Positions 1-8,411 of a stretch of DNA of 64,000 nucleotides are shown in pieces. Each line of letters opens with the position of its first letter. Position 1 is the first letter of the stretch. Source of the DNA: JAGVJT01 sp964513205 (lineage in GTDB: Bacteria; Pseudomonadota; Gammaproteobacteria; Legionellales; Legionellaceae); contig CAZELP010000006.1 of NCBI GenBank assembly GCA_964513205.1, positions 21,373 to 85,372 of the forward strand, read 5' to 3'. The notes beneath the pieces were generated by a model, which did not search any database, had not been told where the DNA came from, and saw only the letters and a program-made list of their open reading frames with translations. Position numbers and translations under genes: made by a program.

Positions 1-126
1 GATCAGGCCGAGCAACATACCCCAAAAAACAACATAAGCAAACACAACAAATAGACCAATAACGAGAGCAAGTGCGATACCGAATAGCAGGAATGCAGGC
101 AGTTGTTGGGTAAATTTATGTTTCAT
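1..126 (-). CDS. Small membrane protein, N-terminal part only (cut by window edge)
   Basis: An open frame on the minus strand starts with ATG at 126 and runs off the left edge after 42 codons. It begins MKHKFTQQLPAF and continues with a long hydrophobic stretch (about residues 11-42), so it encodes an inner-membrane protein. A good ribosome binding site (AGAGGCT) sits just upstream. It is divergent from the desaturase gene and shares a 139-base intergenic region with it. The family cannot be named from this fragment. Confidence 0.6.
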   Translation of the reverse strand, partial: MKHKFTQQLPAFLLFGIALALVIGLFVVFAYVVFWGMLLGLI

Positions 127-195
127 CAGAGCCTCTATATTTTAAAACTTGATTATCGCTCATCGTGAGTTGAATGACAATATCTGTTGAAATTG

Positions 196-232
196 TTCAA
201 AATGTGACATTTTCAACGCTTTGTTATATAAT
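196..232 (+). promoter_or_regulatory. Sigma-70 promoter with overlapping palindrome, upstream of the desaturase gene
   Basis: A -35 box GTGACA (204-209), a 17-base spacer and a perfect -10 TATAAT (227-232) lie 34 bases before the desaturase ATG. An imperfect palindrome covers the -35 box: TTCAAAATG (196-204) and CATTTTCAA (208-216), 9-base arms with one mismatch around TGA. Its position would suit a repressor operator. Which regulator binds is unknown. Confidence 0.6.
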
Positions 233-265
233 GCGTCAAGCCAACTGTTCAAATGAGATGTCGAT

Positions 266-1456
266 ATGTTTGGAGTTTTAGATTTTTCTTGGGTTCAAGA
301 TTTGCTCGCAGTTTTATTTTTAACACAAATTACAATTGCTTCTGTCACCATCTACCTGCATCGTTGTCAGGCTCATCGAGCTTTATCTTTGCATCCTATT
401 GTGAGTCACTTTTTTAGATTTTGGTTGTGGTTAACGACTGGAATGGTCACATCGGAGTGGGTGGCTATTCATCGAAAACATCATGCGATGACTGATGTTG
501 AGGGCGATCCTCATAGCCCGACGGTACTGGGTATTCGAAAAGTGTTATGGCACGGCGCAGAGTTATATCGAGAAGCAAAAGATGACGCTGAAATGGTTGA
601 AAAATATGGTCATGGTACGCCGAATGATTGGATAGAAAAAAATATTTATCAGCGTCACAGCGGCAAAGGTGTGCTTTTGATGTTGATACTGGATTTGCTT
701 TTGTTCGGTATTCCGGGCGTGAGTATCTGGGCTGTGCAAATGATTTGGATTCCTTTTTGGGCTGCGGGCGTGATCAACGGTCTTGCTCATTATTGGGGAT
801 ATCGTAATTTTGAATGTGATGATTCGGCAACCAATATCTTTCCTCTCGGGTTTTGGATTGGTGGCGAAGAGTTACACAACAACCACCATACGTACGCTTC
901 TTCTGCGAAATTTTCTGTGAAGTGGTGGGAGTTTGATATCGGGTGGTTTTATATTCGAATACTTTCCTTCTTTAAATTGGCAAAAGTGAAGAAGCTACCA
1001 GCAAAAATGGTGGTGGATCAATCCAAATCGATTGTTGATTTAGCCACGGTTCGGGCAGTGATCAGTCATCGCTTTCAAATCATGTCATCTTATTATGCTG
1101 ATGTAATAAAACCAATTTTGAAACAAGAGTCTTTAAAGCAACTTCGCGATGAATTTGATTTAAAATTATTGGCTAAAGCTGCAGATATTCTCAAAAAACG
1201 TGATGCAGCCTTGTCGGCAGCAGCAAACAGTCGTTTGATGCAAATATTAAAACGATTTGAGCAGATTCGTATAATTTATGATTATCGACAGTCATTGCAG
1301 CACATTTGGTTGAAAACAGCGCAAACTCAAAAAGAACTGATTGAATCTTTACAGGAGTGGTGTAAAGGAGCCGAGTCTTCTGGGATTGATGTTTTACAAC
1401 GCTTTGCTTCAAAGCTCCGCTCATATTCTTTGGAGTCTCGTTTGCCTGCAGTCTAA
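266..1456 (+). CDS. Membrane fatty acid desaturase (acyl-CoA delta-9 type)
   Basis: This protein (396 aa) is a di-iron membrane desaturase, expected to insert a cis double bond in a saturated acyl chain and so tune membrane fluidity. The three histidine boxes of the family are visible: HRCQAH at residues 32-37, HRKHH at 69-73 and HNNHH at 204-208. Hydrophobic segments lie between them (about 10-30, 45-62 and 135-170). Residues after about 290 form a charged, helical C-terminal extension beyond the catalytic domain, as in Legionella-type homologues. It is monocistronic with its own strong promoter. The acyl-CoA versus acyl-lipid substrate is not settled by sequence. Confidence 0.88.
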   Translation: MFGVLDFSWVQDLLAVLFLTQITIASVTIYLHRCQAHRALSLHPIVSHFFRFWLWLTTGMVTSEWVAIHRKHHAMTDVEGDPHSPTVLGIRKVLWHGAELYREAKDDAEMVEKYGHGTPNDWIEKNIYQRHSGKGVLLMLILDLLLFGIPGVSIWAVQMIWIPFWAAGVINGLAHYWGYRNFECDDSATNIFPLGFWIGGEELHNNHHTYASSAKFSVKWWEFDIGWFYIRILSFFKLAKVKKLPAKMVVDQSKSIVDLATVRAVISHRFQIMSSYYADVIKPILKQESLKQLRDEFDLKLLAKAADILKKRDAALSAAANSRLMQILKRFEQIRIIYDYRQSLQHIWLKTAQTQKELIESLQEWCKGAESSGIDVLQRFASKLRSYSLESRLPAV

Positions 1457-1549
1457 CTGAAAACAATACGCTTGCAGAGAAGATTGTAAATACAGCTCGT
1501 TCAAGATAGAATCGTCTTTAATGAAGGTTTGATTTAGTGAGGAGTTTTT

Positions 1550-2416
1550 ATGCAGGCGAATTGGAGTCTTATTCTCAATGTATTGTTACTCACGGGTGTT
1601 GTGATAGCATTGGTTCGAATGCTGAAAACAAAAAAGAACGATGATGCACCCGCTCGAAATTTTGCTGGCGCGCCGGCCCAACCCTCAGTTATGGGGGGGG
1701 CTGATAAGCCATCAGATGAGGTGATTGCCGTCAGAAAAATTTCACGTGAGGCGCCTTCTGCGCAACCTGCATTTTCTGCTAATTCACGTCCTGTTAATAA
1801 TCGTTTTCAAGGATCGTTCGGTGTTGTAGCACCCCCTCCTGGCTTGGTTCAAGAACCTAAAGTTGCACCATCTGAGCCATCAGTTTCACCTGCTGTGGCG
1901 AGTTCGACTGAGGCCGCTACATCCGTCGCATCTGTTGCTGAAGAACAGCAACCAAATTCGCATCAAACCAATCATGCAGCAGCAGGGCGAACTTTGATGA
2001 TCTTCTTATTAGCAAAAGAAAATCGTCAATTAGCAGGCTATGAGTTATTGCAAACGATACTCGCCGCTGGACTTCGATTTGGAGAGGGACATTTGTTTCA
2101 TAGACATCAGTATCCAAATGGGCAGGGGCCTATTTTGTGCAGTCTGGCTACGGCTACATCTACAGGTGTGTTTGATTTACAAAATATTGGTGCTTTTAGT
2201 GTGCACGGGTTGTGTTTGTTTATGGAAACATCAGGAAATTCAGCTATTGATTTAGAGCGCTTGTCTGTGATGATTGATACAGCAAAACAGTTAAGCGAAG
2301 GGCTCGATACTCATATGCTTGATGAGAAAAGAAAGCCCTGGAGCGACGAAACAGCATTTCGCTATGAGGCTTTATTGAGCGAAGACATTTCAGCTGAGGT
2401 TGTTTCAGCAGAGTAA
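1550..2416 (+). CDS. zipA: Cell division protein ZipA
   Basis: ZipA (288 aa) tethers FtsZ to the inner membrane at the division site. The order is typical: a single N-terminal membrane anchor (about residues 7-24) and a short basic stretch (MLKTKKN). Then comes a low-complexity linker rich in Ala, Pro, Ser and Glu (about 30-145) and a C-terminal globular FtsZ-binding domain (about 147-285). A strong ribosome binding site (GAGGAG) precedes the ATG. In many Gammaproteobacteria zipA is followed by ligA, but here the next gene is convergent gpsA, so ligA must be elsewhere. Confidence 0.92.
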   Translation: MQANWSLILNVLLLTGVVIALVRMLKTKKNDDAPARNFAGAPAQPSVMGGADKPSDEVIAVRKISREAPSAQPAFSANSRPVNNRFQGSFGVVAPPPGLVQEPKVAPSEPSVSPAVASSTEAATSVASVAEEQQPNSHQTNHAAAGRTLMIFLLAKENRQLAGYELLQTILAAGLRFGEGHLFHRHQYPNGQGPILCSLATATSTGVFDLQNIGAFSVHGLCLFMETSGNSAIDLERLSVMIDTAKQLSEGLDTHMLDEKRKPWSDETAFRYEALLSEDISAEVVSAE

Positions 2417-2448
2417 TAAAAAACGCGGTCTTATGATAAAGGCCGCGT
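2417..2448 (-). terminator. Rho-independent terminator of gpsA (minus strand)
   Basis: The arms ACGCGG (2423-2428) and CCGCGT (2443-2448) pair perfectly. On the minus strand they are followed by a run of T (complement of the A-tract 2417-2423). The hairpin includes the gpsA stop codon and last codons and lies just past the zipA stop. No T-run follows on the plus strand, so it should mainly end gpsA transcription. Confidence 0.7.
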
Positions 2449-3411
2449 CATCAGTTGTAGTGCCCCTTCTTTGGCTGAACACTCACCTTTTAGAATACGA
2501 TACACTTCTTTGCAAATCGGTAGCTCAATCCCATAACGGTCTGCAAGAGCTTTTACTTGCGCCGCATTGTATTTCCCTTCCACAACTTGACCTATTTGTG
2601 TTTCTGCATCTTGAAGAGAGACTCCTTTTCCAAGCAGAAGTCCAAAACGTCGATTACGTGATTGGTCATCGGTACAGGTTAAAACAAGATCTCCCACACC
2701 AGCCAAACCGGAAAAAGTAGTGTCTTCTGCACCCAAAGCTTGACCTAACCGGGTCATCTCTGAAAGTCCCCGCGTGATCAAGGCGGCTTTTGCATTAGCA
2801 CCATAAGATAAGCCATCGCTAATACCGCATGCGATTGCAAGGACATTTTTCATCGCTCCGCATAATTGAACGCCATTGATGTCAGAGGAGAGGTAACTAC
2901 GGATGGTTGTTTTTTGAAAAATTTCACGAACAACTTGAGCATAGTTTAAATTGTTACTTGCAATGACAAGCGCTGTCGGTAAATGATGTGCGACTTCTTT
3001 TGCAAAAGAAGGCCCTGATATAATTGCAACAGGGAAGTCTACTCCAAAATGCTCAAAAGCAAGCTCGCTTAAAAAACGATTGCTATCAGGATCAATCCCT
3101 TTGGTAATCCATGCCAATCCTTTTAGCGTCTTTGGCAGTTTTTTAAGAAGCTGGTAAAAAGTATGAGAGGGAGTTGCAATAATAATGTGATCACACGAAA
3201 AACATTGAGAAAGGTCTGACACAGGTATCAGTGTTTCAGGAAGTGTCACATCGGGTAAATAACGTTGATTAAAATGAGTTTCCTGCATTAGTCGGATTTG
3301 TTTTTCATCGCGTCCCCATAAGAGAACACGATGACCGAATGCTGCAAAATGGACCGCAACTGCTGTTCCAAAAGAGCCCGCACCAAGAATCGCAATTGAA
3401 TTTGTGTCCAT
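2431..3411 (-). CDS. gpsA: Glycerol-3-phosphate dehydrogenase [NAD(P)+]
   Basis: GpsA (326 aa) reduces dihydroxyacetone phosphate to sn-glycerol-3-phosphate, the backbone for phospholipid synthesis. The N-terminal Rossmann motif is GAGSFGTAVA (about residues 10-19). The family segments ISGPSFAKE, GAMKNVLAIACG (catalytic lysine) and GLAGVGDLVLTC follow in order. Length is normal. The ATG lies 3 bases after the secB stop codon, giving the conserved order rhodanese-secB-gpsA known from Enterobacteria. A hairpin at its 3' end serves as terminator. Confidence 0.95.
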   Translation of the reverse strand: MDTNSIAILGAGSFGTAVAVHFAAFGHRVLLWGRDEKQIRLMQETHFNQRYLPDVTLPETLIPVSDLSQCFSCDHIIIATPSHTFYQLLKKLPKTLKGLAWITKGIDPDSNRFLSELAFEHFGVDFPVAIISGPSFAKEVAHHLPTALVIASNNLNYAQVVREIFQKTTIRSYLSSDINGVQLCGAMKNVLAIACGISDGLSYGANAKAALITRGLSEMTRLGQALGAEDTTFSGLAGVGDLVLTCTDDQSRNRRFGLLLGKGVSLQDAETQIGQVVEGKYNAAQVKALADRYGIELPICKEVYRILKGECSAKEGALQLMTRPLS

Positions 3412-3414
3412 GGA

Positions 3415-3882
3415 TTAGTGGGCGGCTGTTTCGTTTTGCTGCGCTTGTTCTTTTTGTGCTTTTTGTTGTAAATAAAGCGCATCAAAATTGATGGGAGCAA
3501 TAACCAATTGAGGGAAGCTACCGCGTGAAACTTCAGTGGTAATGACCTCTCTTGCATACGGGAAAAGAATGCTTGGACAGAAACTACCGAGCAGATGATC
3601 CAGTTGCGCTGGCTCTGTGCCTTGAATGTTAAAAATGCCCGCTTGCTCTACTTCAACCAGGAATGTAGTCGCTTGTTTGTTTTTTACGGTAGCCGTGATT
3701 GTAAGCACAACTTCGTACACGCCATTGCCATCAAGTGCAGTATGTGTTGTATTGAGATCCAGAGAAAGCTCAGGTTCCCATTGCTGTTGAAAACAATGAG
3801 GGGCATTTACTGTTTCAAATGAAAGATTTTTAACGTAAAGCCGTTGAATCATAAATTGTACTTCGGGAGTGGCTTGTTCCAT
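3415..3882 (-). CDS. secB: Protein-export chaperone SecB
   Basis: SecB (155 aa) is the cytosolic tetrameric chaperone that keeps precursors unfolded and passes them to SecA. The order of family segments is clear: FMIQRLYVKNLSFE near the N-terminus, YEVVLTITATVK, the SFCPSILFPYAREVI segment and FPQLVIAPINFDALY. A Gln-rich tail follows. The ribosome binding site AGGAAAA is well placed. It lies between a rhodanese-like gene and gpsA. grxC, which sits between them in E. coli, is absent here. Confidence 0.95.
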   Translation of the reverse strand: MEQATPEVQFMIQRLYVKNLSFETVNAPHCFQQQWEPELSLDLNTTHTALDGNGVYEVVLTITATVKNKQATTFLVEVEQAGIFNIQGTEPAQLDHLLGSFCPSILFPYAREVITTEVSRGSFPQLVIAPINFDALYLQQKAQKEQAQQNETAAH

Positions 3883-3910
3883 GTCTTTTTCCTAAAAGTT
3901 AGTCTGAAAT

Positions 3911-4342
3911 TTATTTTTTGCCCTTAATAGTAGGTAAGCCAGCCGCTTGCCATGCTGTCATTCCGCCATTTAGAACCATTGTATCGGTGAAACCTTGTTT
4001 TTTCAGTTGAATGGCGAGCGTGTTAGCGGTAATACCTTTAGTACAGATTAGGACAATAGGTTTTTTTTGGTAGGCTGAAAGCTTCTCTTTCTCATCTGCG
4101 GCGATACGAATTGCGTTGGTAATGTGCCCTGCAACAAATGCTTCCTGAGGACGAATGTCGATTAAAGTCGCTTTGTCTTGATTGATGAGCTCGACGACGG
4201 CAGCAGTTGAAAGCATTTTGGGACTGCGTTTTAAAGTGATCATCTCATTTAGAAGAGTCGCTATCAAAAAAAGTAAAAAAAGAGATGAAAGCACCCAATG
4301 TTGAGTCGCAAATTGTAGGATCTGTTGTGGCATATTGTTCAT
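3911..4342 (-). CDS. Membrane-anchored rhodanese-like protein (YibN type)
   Basis: This 143-aa protein has one N-terminal membrane segment (about residues 13-32) followed by a single rhodanese domain (about 45-138). The active-site loop reads LICTKGITAN, so the catalytic Cys is present. The motif IDIRPQEAFVAGHITNAI is the usual CH2A-type signature. It is probably a sulfurtransferase facing the cytoplasm; the substrate is unknown. It heads the rhodanese-secB-gpsA cluster, matching yibN in E. coli. Confidence 0.85.
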   Translation of the reverse strand: MNNMPQQILQFATQHWVLSSLFLLFLIATLLNEMITLKRSPKMLSTAAVVELINQDKATLIDIRPQEAFVAGHITNAIRIAADEKEKLSAYQKKPIVLICTKGITANTLAIQLKKQGFTDTMVLNGGMTAWQAAGLPTIKGKK

Positions 4343-4409
4343 AAATATTGAATAAATTTGGCCAGATTATCCAGCGATTTTTTTTAAGACGCAAGCTTTT
4401 AAAAAAAAA

Positions 4410-4437
4410 TTGTATTTGTGTTGAATTTGTTTATAAA
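4410..4437 (+). promoter_or_regulatory. Possible promoter for the small membrane protein at 4502
   Basis: TTGTAT (4410-4415), a 16-base spacer and TATAAA (4432-4437) form a plausible sigma-70 promoter 65 bases before the ATG at 4502. It lies in the very AT-rich region between divergent genes, so chance matches are likely. Confidence 0.4.
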
Positions 4438-4501
4438 TTTTGATGTTTAAGTTTTCATGTTGTGTTAGCATCACCCACAACCATTGGTTAAGGGAAAATC
4501 C

Positions 4502-4831
4502 ATGTTATATTCATCGCGTTTTTTTTCAAAAATCAAACATCCGAGAGCGTGTCATTTTTCTTCGAACACTCCGTCTCAGAAGCCAAATGATGACTCTATG
4601 TTACTCCCGACGATTGTTGTATTTTCAGTATTTTCGTTATTGGCTTGTGGTTTAAATATTATGCGCAAAGAATATACTAGGCCACCCAGAATCAAGCATG
4701 ATTTCGACAGTTGGATGTTACATTTAAAAATGCTTGAAGAAGCTCAAAATAATCTTGTAGCTGAATCTTCAACGCAAAAAAAAGAAACATCTAAAAACAA
4801 AAAAGATGATTTAGAGCCAAGATTGCGCTGA
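4502..4831 (+). CDS. Hypothetical small single-pass membrane protein
   Basis: I do not recognise this 109-aa protein. It has a basic N-terminus, one hydrophobic segment (about residues 36-56, LPTIVVFSVFSLLACGL) and a hydrophilic tail. The tail has a helical stretch (DSWMLHLKMLEEAQNN) and a Lys/Glu-rich end. The ATG at 4502 is preferred over an in-frame TTG at 4484, because AAGGGA lies 8 bases before it. It stands alone between divergent rhodanese and the SPOR gene. Existence as a gene is likely but not proven. Confidence 0.5.
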   Translation: MLYSSRFFSKIKHPRACHFSSNTPSQKPNDDSMLLPTIVVFSVFSLLACGLNIMRKEYTRPPRIKHDFDSWMLHLKMLEEAQNNLVAESSTQKKETSKNKKDDLEPRLR

Positions 4832-4921
4832 GAAAAACGTCTTTTAAAATGCGGATACATTTTATGGTTTGTTTGGTATATAATTGATACTGACCTCCAT
4901 CCTTATCATCTGAGAATTCGA

Positions 4922-5644
4922 ATGGCGAGATACGACACGACAAGACGAACTGCACCACCTAAACCAAACTGTGGTTTTATGAAACATCTTTTGTTTCTAG
5001 TTGTGGGCTTTTTGTTGGGTTATGCCGCCTCGACTTTTTATCATCTCAATGAGGTGGCCGAGTGGCTTTCGACGCACGTTTTTTTAAAAAATGATTCAAA
5101 GGTCGTGTTGTCGCCTGAAAAAACAGCAGAAATACCAAAGCCGAAATTTGAATTTTATACGTTGCTGACGCAGGAAAATCATTCCAATCCGGCTCCAGCT
5201 GAAAAAACCGCTGCGCAATCCAACCAGAATGCTGCAGCCACTCCTGTTTCGTCACCAGAAGTTCTTGCGGCGCGTGAAGTGCCTGTTTCTCCTCGAGATG
5301 TTGCTCAGCCTGTATCTATGGAAATCACAACGCCAAGTACTGTTACAGCAGTCGCTCAACAAGAGAAAAAAACGATAGAAACGGCTTTAGCGCGCGTCAG
5401 TGCCAGGGATAGTTATTGGGTTCAACTTGCTTCATTTAGACGCTCTGAAGATGCCGAAAAGATGAAAGCCAGATTGTCACTCAAAGGTATTGTTGTGACA
5501 ATAGTTCCTGTGACTCAACAGCATTTGCAGTGGTTTCGAGTTGTTTCTGGGCCGTTTGCAAATAAGTTTGATGCTGAACGTGCAAAAAATGCGATCCGAT
5601 TTGACGCTCGTATCGAAGGAATTGTTCGTAAAATGGATGCTTAA
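4922..5644 (+). CDS. SPOR-domain cell-envelope protein (FtsN/DedD-like)
   Basis: This 240-aa protein starts with a basic cytoplasmic tail (residues 1-20) and one membrane segment (about 22-40). A long Ala/Pro/Glu/Thr-rich periplasmic linker follows, then a C-terminal SPOR domain (about 160-238: YWVQLASFRRSEDAEKMKAR, then WFRVVSGPFANKFDAERAK). SPOR domains bind glycan strands stripped of stem peptides and bring proteins to the septum. The architecture matches the small FtsN-like proteins often found after argS, but argS is not here. Which SPOR protein it is (FtsN, DedD or another) cannot be decided from sequence alone. Confidence 0.82.
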   Translation: MARYDTTRRTAPPKPNCGFMKHLLFLVVGFLLGYAASTFYHLNEVAEWLSTHVFLKNDSKVVLSPEKTAEIPKPKFEFYTLLTQENHSNPAPAEKTAAQSNQNAAATPVSSPEVLAAREVPVSPRDVAQPVSMEITTPSTVTAVAQQEKKTIETALARVSARDSYWVQLASFRRSEDAEKMKARLSLKGIVVTIVPVTQQHLQWFRVVSGPFANKFDAERAKNAIRFDARIEGIVRKMDA

Positions 5645-5672
5645 ACATATTTTTTAGAAAGGTCAATTTAAG

Positions 5673-8090
5673 ATGTCCATTGTTTATCAATATCATTTGC
5701 CTGATATCGTTTGTGGTAACTGTTCTGCTGTTGTCGAAAAAGCGATTCGTGAAACCCCTTTTTTTAAAGATCATCCTATGGGCGTTGATCCCATTGAAAA
5801 AACACTGACATTAACGTTTGAAGACGATGCTCCCAGTTATCTTGAAATTCGAGATGTGCTCAATGAAATTTTAGATCCTGTGGGGTTTGTTTGTGTTGAG
5901 CTTCAAGCCAATTCTGTTCCTCAAAAGAAAAGCCGATTTTCCCACAAAATCTTAGGCATTTTGGGTGTGAGTGTTGGATTAATCTTTTTAGCAATATCAA
6001 TGTTTCCTGTTGGTGCTTGGTCTATGTTGGCCATGAGTGTAGTGAGTTTGCCTTTAACTTTGTTTTTGGGTTTGGAGTCGTATGAAAAAGCGTGGATGAA
6101 GTTTAAAAAGCGTCTATTGACCATGGACTCATTATTTGCTTTGAGCACATTGAGTATTGCGGCTGTTTCTGTGGCTTCTTTTTTCTTGCCTCAATTGCCA
6201 ATGATGTGTGAAGCGGGGCTACTGATTTTTGGATTTCGTCACATTGGTCTTGCCATCGAAGAAGCGTTTAAACAGACCAATATACTGATTAAGCGTTTTC
6301 AAGATGATGCACCTTCCCATGTGACACGAATTGAAAAAGGAAAATTGGTTCAAGTTCCGCTTTCTACTGTTCAGAAGAAAGATATTTTATGGATTAAGCC
6401 GGGTGATATTTTGCCCGTAGATGGTTTTTTTGAAGAGGATGAGGGGCTTGTTTTAGATAAAATTGTGACCGGCAGTAATATGCCGCGTCGTATTGTATTA
6501 AATGAACAATTATACGCAGGAACGGTCCTGTCTTCGGCTGAAAGAGGCCTAAGGTATCGTGTGACAGCAATAGCGCATCACTCTCATCTTGCTCGTTTAG
6601 ATGCGAAAGTTGCATATGCTAAGCTTGAAAAAGCACCATTAGAAACAGCAACAACTCAGGTTTTGCAGTATTTCATTCCTTTGGTTTTAGGGATTGCTGT
6701 TGTCTCCGGAATCGTCATCGGGACATTGTGTTTACCTGCTCTGGGTATACAATCTGCTGTGGCTGTTTTAGTCTCGGCATGTCCTTGTACTTTGGGGTTA
6801 ATCACACCATTGGCAATGCGTGTTGGGCTTAAAAAATCTGCAGATAGAGGGATTGTTTTTAACAGTGCTAAAAAACTTGAACTTGCTCAAAGTGCAGAAT
6901 GTGTTGTTTTTGATTTAAACGGGACATTAACAGAAGGCAAGCCTTTTGTTGTTCGACATGGAGCGTTATCGCATTCACCATGGTCGGCATCTGTTGTACT
7001 GAAGATGATGGCCCACTTTGAGGATAAGTGCCAACATCCTGTTGCCAAAGCGATTCATGCTTCCGCGGGCTCGCAAACGTCAATCCCTTTACCTGAATAT
7101 GAGGTATTGATGAATCATTATGCTGGACGTGTCGTCCGATGTGGCAACACAACCTACACAGTCGGTGGGGAGGCCTTGTTGATTGCACAGGGTGTTCCTG
7201 GGCGCGATATCGACTCTTTGCGTAAGAAATTAAATCTTCGTGTGGGTGAGAATCTCGTTTGTCTTGCAAAAGAAAAAACAATAATTGGCTATGTGGTTTT
7301 GCAAGACACGTTAAGAAAAGATGCGAAATCAATTATTGATGCATTAAAAAAAGCAGGAAAACATCCTTATCTTTGCACGGGTGCAGATGCCAAAACAGCA
7401 CATGAATATGCAAAGCAACTTGGAATTCCAGAGCAAAATGTTCGTTCTAATTGTGTGAGTCATGCAAAAGCAGACTCTTTTCAATCGAAGAAAAAAGTAA
7501 TTGATGATTTACATCGAAGAGGTTTCGTTGTCGCCGCCGTTGGAGATGGTGCCAATGATGCTGAAATGATTGCAGCTGCTGATGTGGGATTTGCGATAGC
7601 AGCTGATGGCGAGGCTCATACACAACAACATGCTGCAGCAATTATAAAAGGTGTTGCGCTGCAACCTATATTACATGCGTTTAATATTTCAAAACAAACA
7701 GTTCAAAATATCAAAGAAAATTTGTGTTTTAGTTTGATTTATAATATTGCGACAGTTTTTTTGGCCGCTGGTTTGTTATTGAGTATTGGTGTTGTTTTAA
7801 ATCCTGCTGTTGGTGCAGCTTTAATGATTTTACAAACCTCTCTTATTTTTATGAATGTGTATCGTTTTGCAAATTCCAAAATTACAAAAATGGAGCCTGA
7901 GACTGACGTTTCATTGAATGTCTCTGCAAATTACGCTGAGCGTGATGTTCATTTATCTCAACAAATTGTGAAAAAGAATGCCTACACTCAAGCTGCGCGG
8001 TTTCGCTTTTCATCTCCATCTCATTCATCTCTGAATCAGAAAACTGATGTTACTTGCGTTGGGGATTGCATGAGGCTTACTCACTCTTAA
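5673..8090 (+). CDS. P1B-type metal-transporting ATPase with non-canonical catalytic motifs
   Basis: This 805-aa protein has the CopA/PacS layout. An N-terminal metal-binding domain carries CGNC (residues 14-17). Membrane helices follow, then an actuator domain, the transport motif CPC (370-372), phosphorylation and nucleotide domains with HP (QHPVAKA) and GDGAND, and final membrane helices. Two catalytic motifs differ from the family. The phosphorylation site reads DLNGTLT (Asp414 kept, the lysine of DKTGT replaced by Leu). The actuator loop reads VTGSN (266-269) where TGES is usual, so the dephosphorylating Glu is missing. A hydrophilic tail of about 70 residues ends in CVGDC. Copper is the likely ancestral substrate; whether it still pumps is uncertain. 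Its 3' end overlaps folB by 66 bases. Confidence 0.85.
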   Translation: MSIVYQYHLPDIVCGNCSAVVEKAIRETPFFKDHPMGVDPIEKTLTLTFEDDAPSYLEIRDVLNEILDPVGFVCVELQANSVPQKKSRFSHKILGILGVSVGLIFLAISMFPVGAWSMLAMSVVSLPLTLFLGLESYEKAWMKFKKRLLTMDSLFALSTLSIAAVSVASFFLPQLPMMCEAGLLIFGFRHIGLAIEEAFKQTNILIKRFQDDAPSHVTRIEKGKLVQVPLSTVQKKDILWIKPGDILPVDGFFEEDEGLVLDKIVTGSNMPRRIVLNEQLYAGTVLSSAERGLRYRVTAIAHHSHLARLDAKVAYAKLEKAPLETATTQVLQYFIPLVLGIAVVSGIVIGTLCLPALGIQSAVAVLVSACPCTLGLITPLAMRVGLKKSADRGIVFNSAKKLELAQSAECVVFDLNGTLTEGKPFVVRHGALSHSPWSASVVLKMMAHFEDKCQHPVAKAIHASAGSQTSIPLPEYEVLMNHYAGRVVRCGNTTYTVGGEALLIAQGVPGRDIDSLRKKLNLRVGENLVCLAKEKTIIGYVVLQDTLRKDAKSIIDALKKAGKHPYLCTGADAKTAHEYAKQLGIPEQNVRSNCVSHAKADSFQSKKKVIDDLHRRGFVVAAVGDGANDAEMIAAADVGFAIAADGEAHTQQHAAAIIKGVALQPILHAFNISKQTVQNIKENLCFSLIYNIATVFLAAGLLLSIGVVLNPAVGAALMILQTSLIFMNVYRFANSKITKMEPETDVSLNVSANYAERDVHLSQQIVKKNAYTQAARFRFSSPSHSSLNQKTDVTCVGDCMRLTHS

Positions 8091-8360
8091 TGTGAGATGC
8101 GGTGCATGAAAATGTGTTTGAATCAGATCGGCGATTTGCTCTGCGACAGTCTCAATCAATTCAAAAGCATTCGACTCGATGAAATCTGTGACCATTTCGC
8201 ACAGTTTTTGATAATCGATTGTTTTGTTGAGATCATTTTCAATGGCTTGCGTGATGGGGATCGTCATATCAATTTTTAACTCTTGACGAATTTGTTGTTC
8301 CCACGCGTAAATGCCAATACGTGTTTTTGTTCGTAATCCTGTGATTTCAAGTTGATTCAT
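8025..8360 (-). CDS. folB: Dihydroneopterin aldolase
   Basis: FolB (111 aa) cleaves 7,8-dihydroneopterin to 6-hydroxymethyl-dihydropterin and glycolaldehyde in folate synthesis. The family pattern is seen: LEITGLRTKTRIGIYAWEQQ at the N-terminus, IDYQKLCEMV, the conserved ELIETVAEQIADLI helix and LRVSKPHAIPNA near the end. The ATG at 8360 is chosen because it gives the usual length and follows GGGGA; further in-frame ATGs at 8366 and 8372 are possible. It is divergent from hemE and its 3' end overlaps the ATPase gene. Confidence 0.9.
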   Translation of the reverse strand: MNQLEITGLRTKTRIGIYAWEQQIRQELKIDMTIPITQAIENDLNKTIDYQKLCEMVTDFIESNAFELIETVAEQIADLIQTHFHAPHLTLRVSKPHAIPNASNISFLIQR

Positions 8361-8411
8361 ACCCATCCCCATTGTTAGAATTCTGACATATCTTATTCTT
8401 GAGCCGTTTTC

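Noticed and set aside
4440..4655. Alternative open frame MMFKFSCC... overlapping the small membrane protein
   Set aside because: It begins at the predicted transcription start, has no ribosome binding site and is Cys/Arg-rich in a way typical of a shadow frame.
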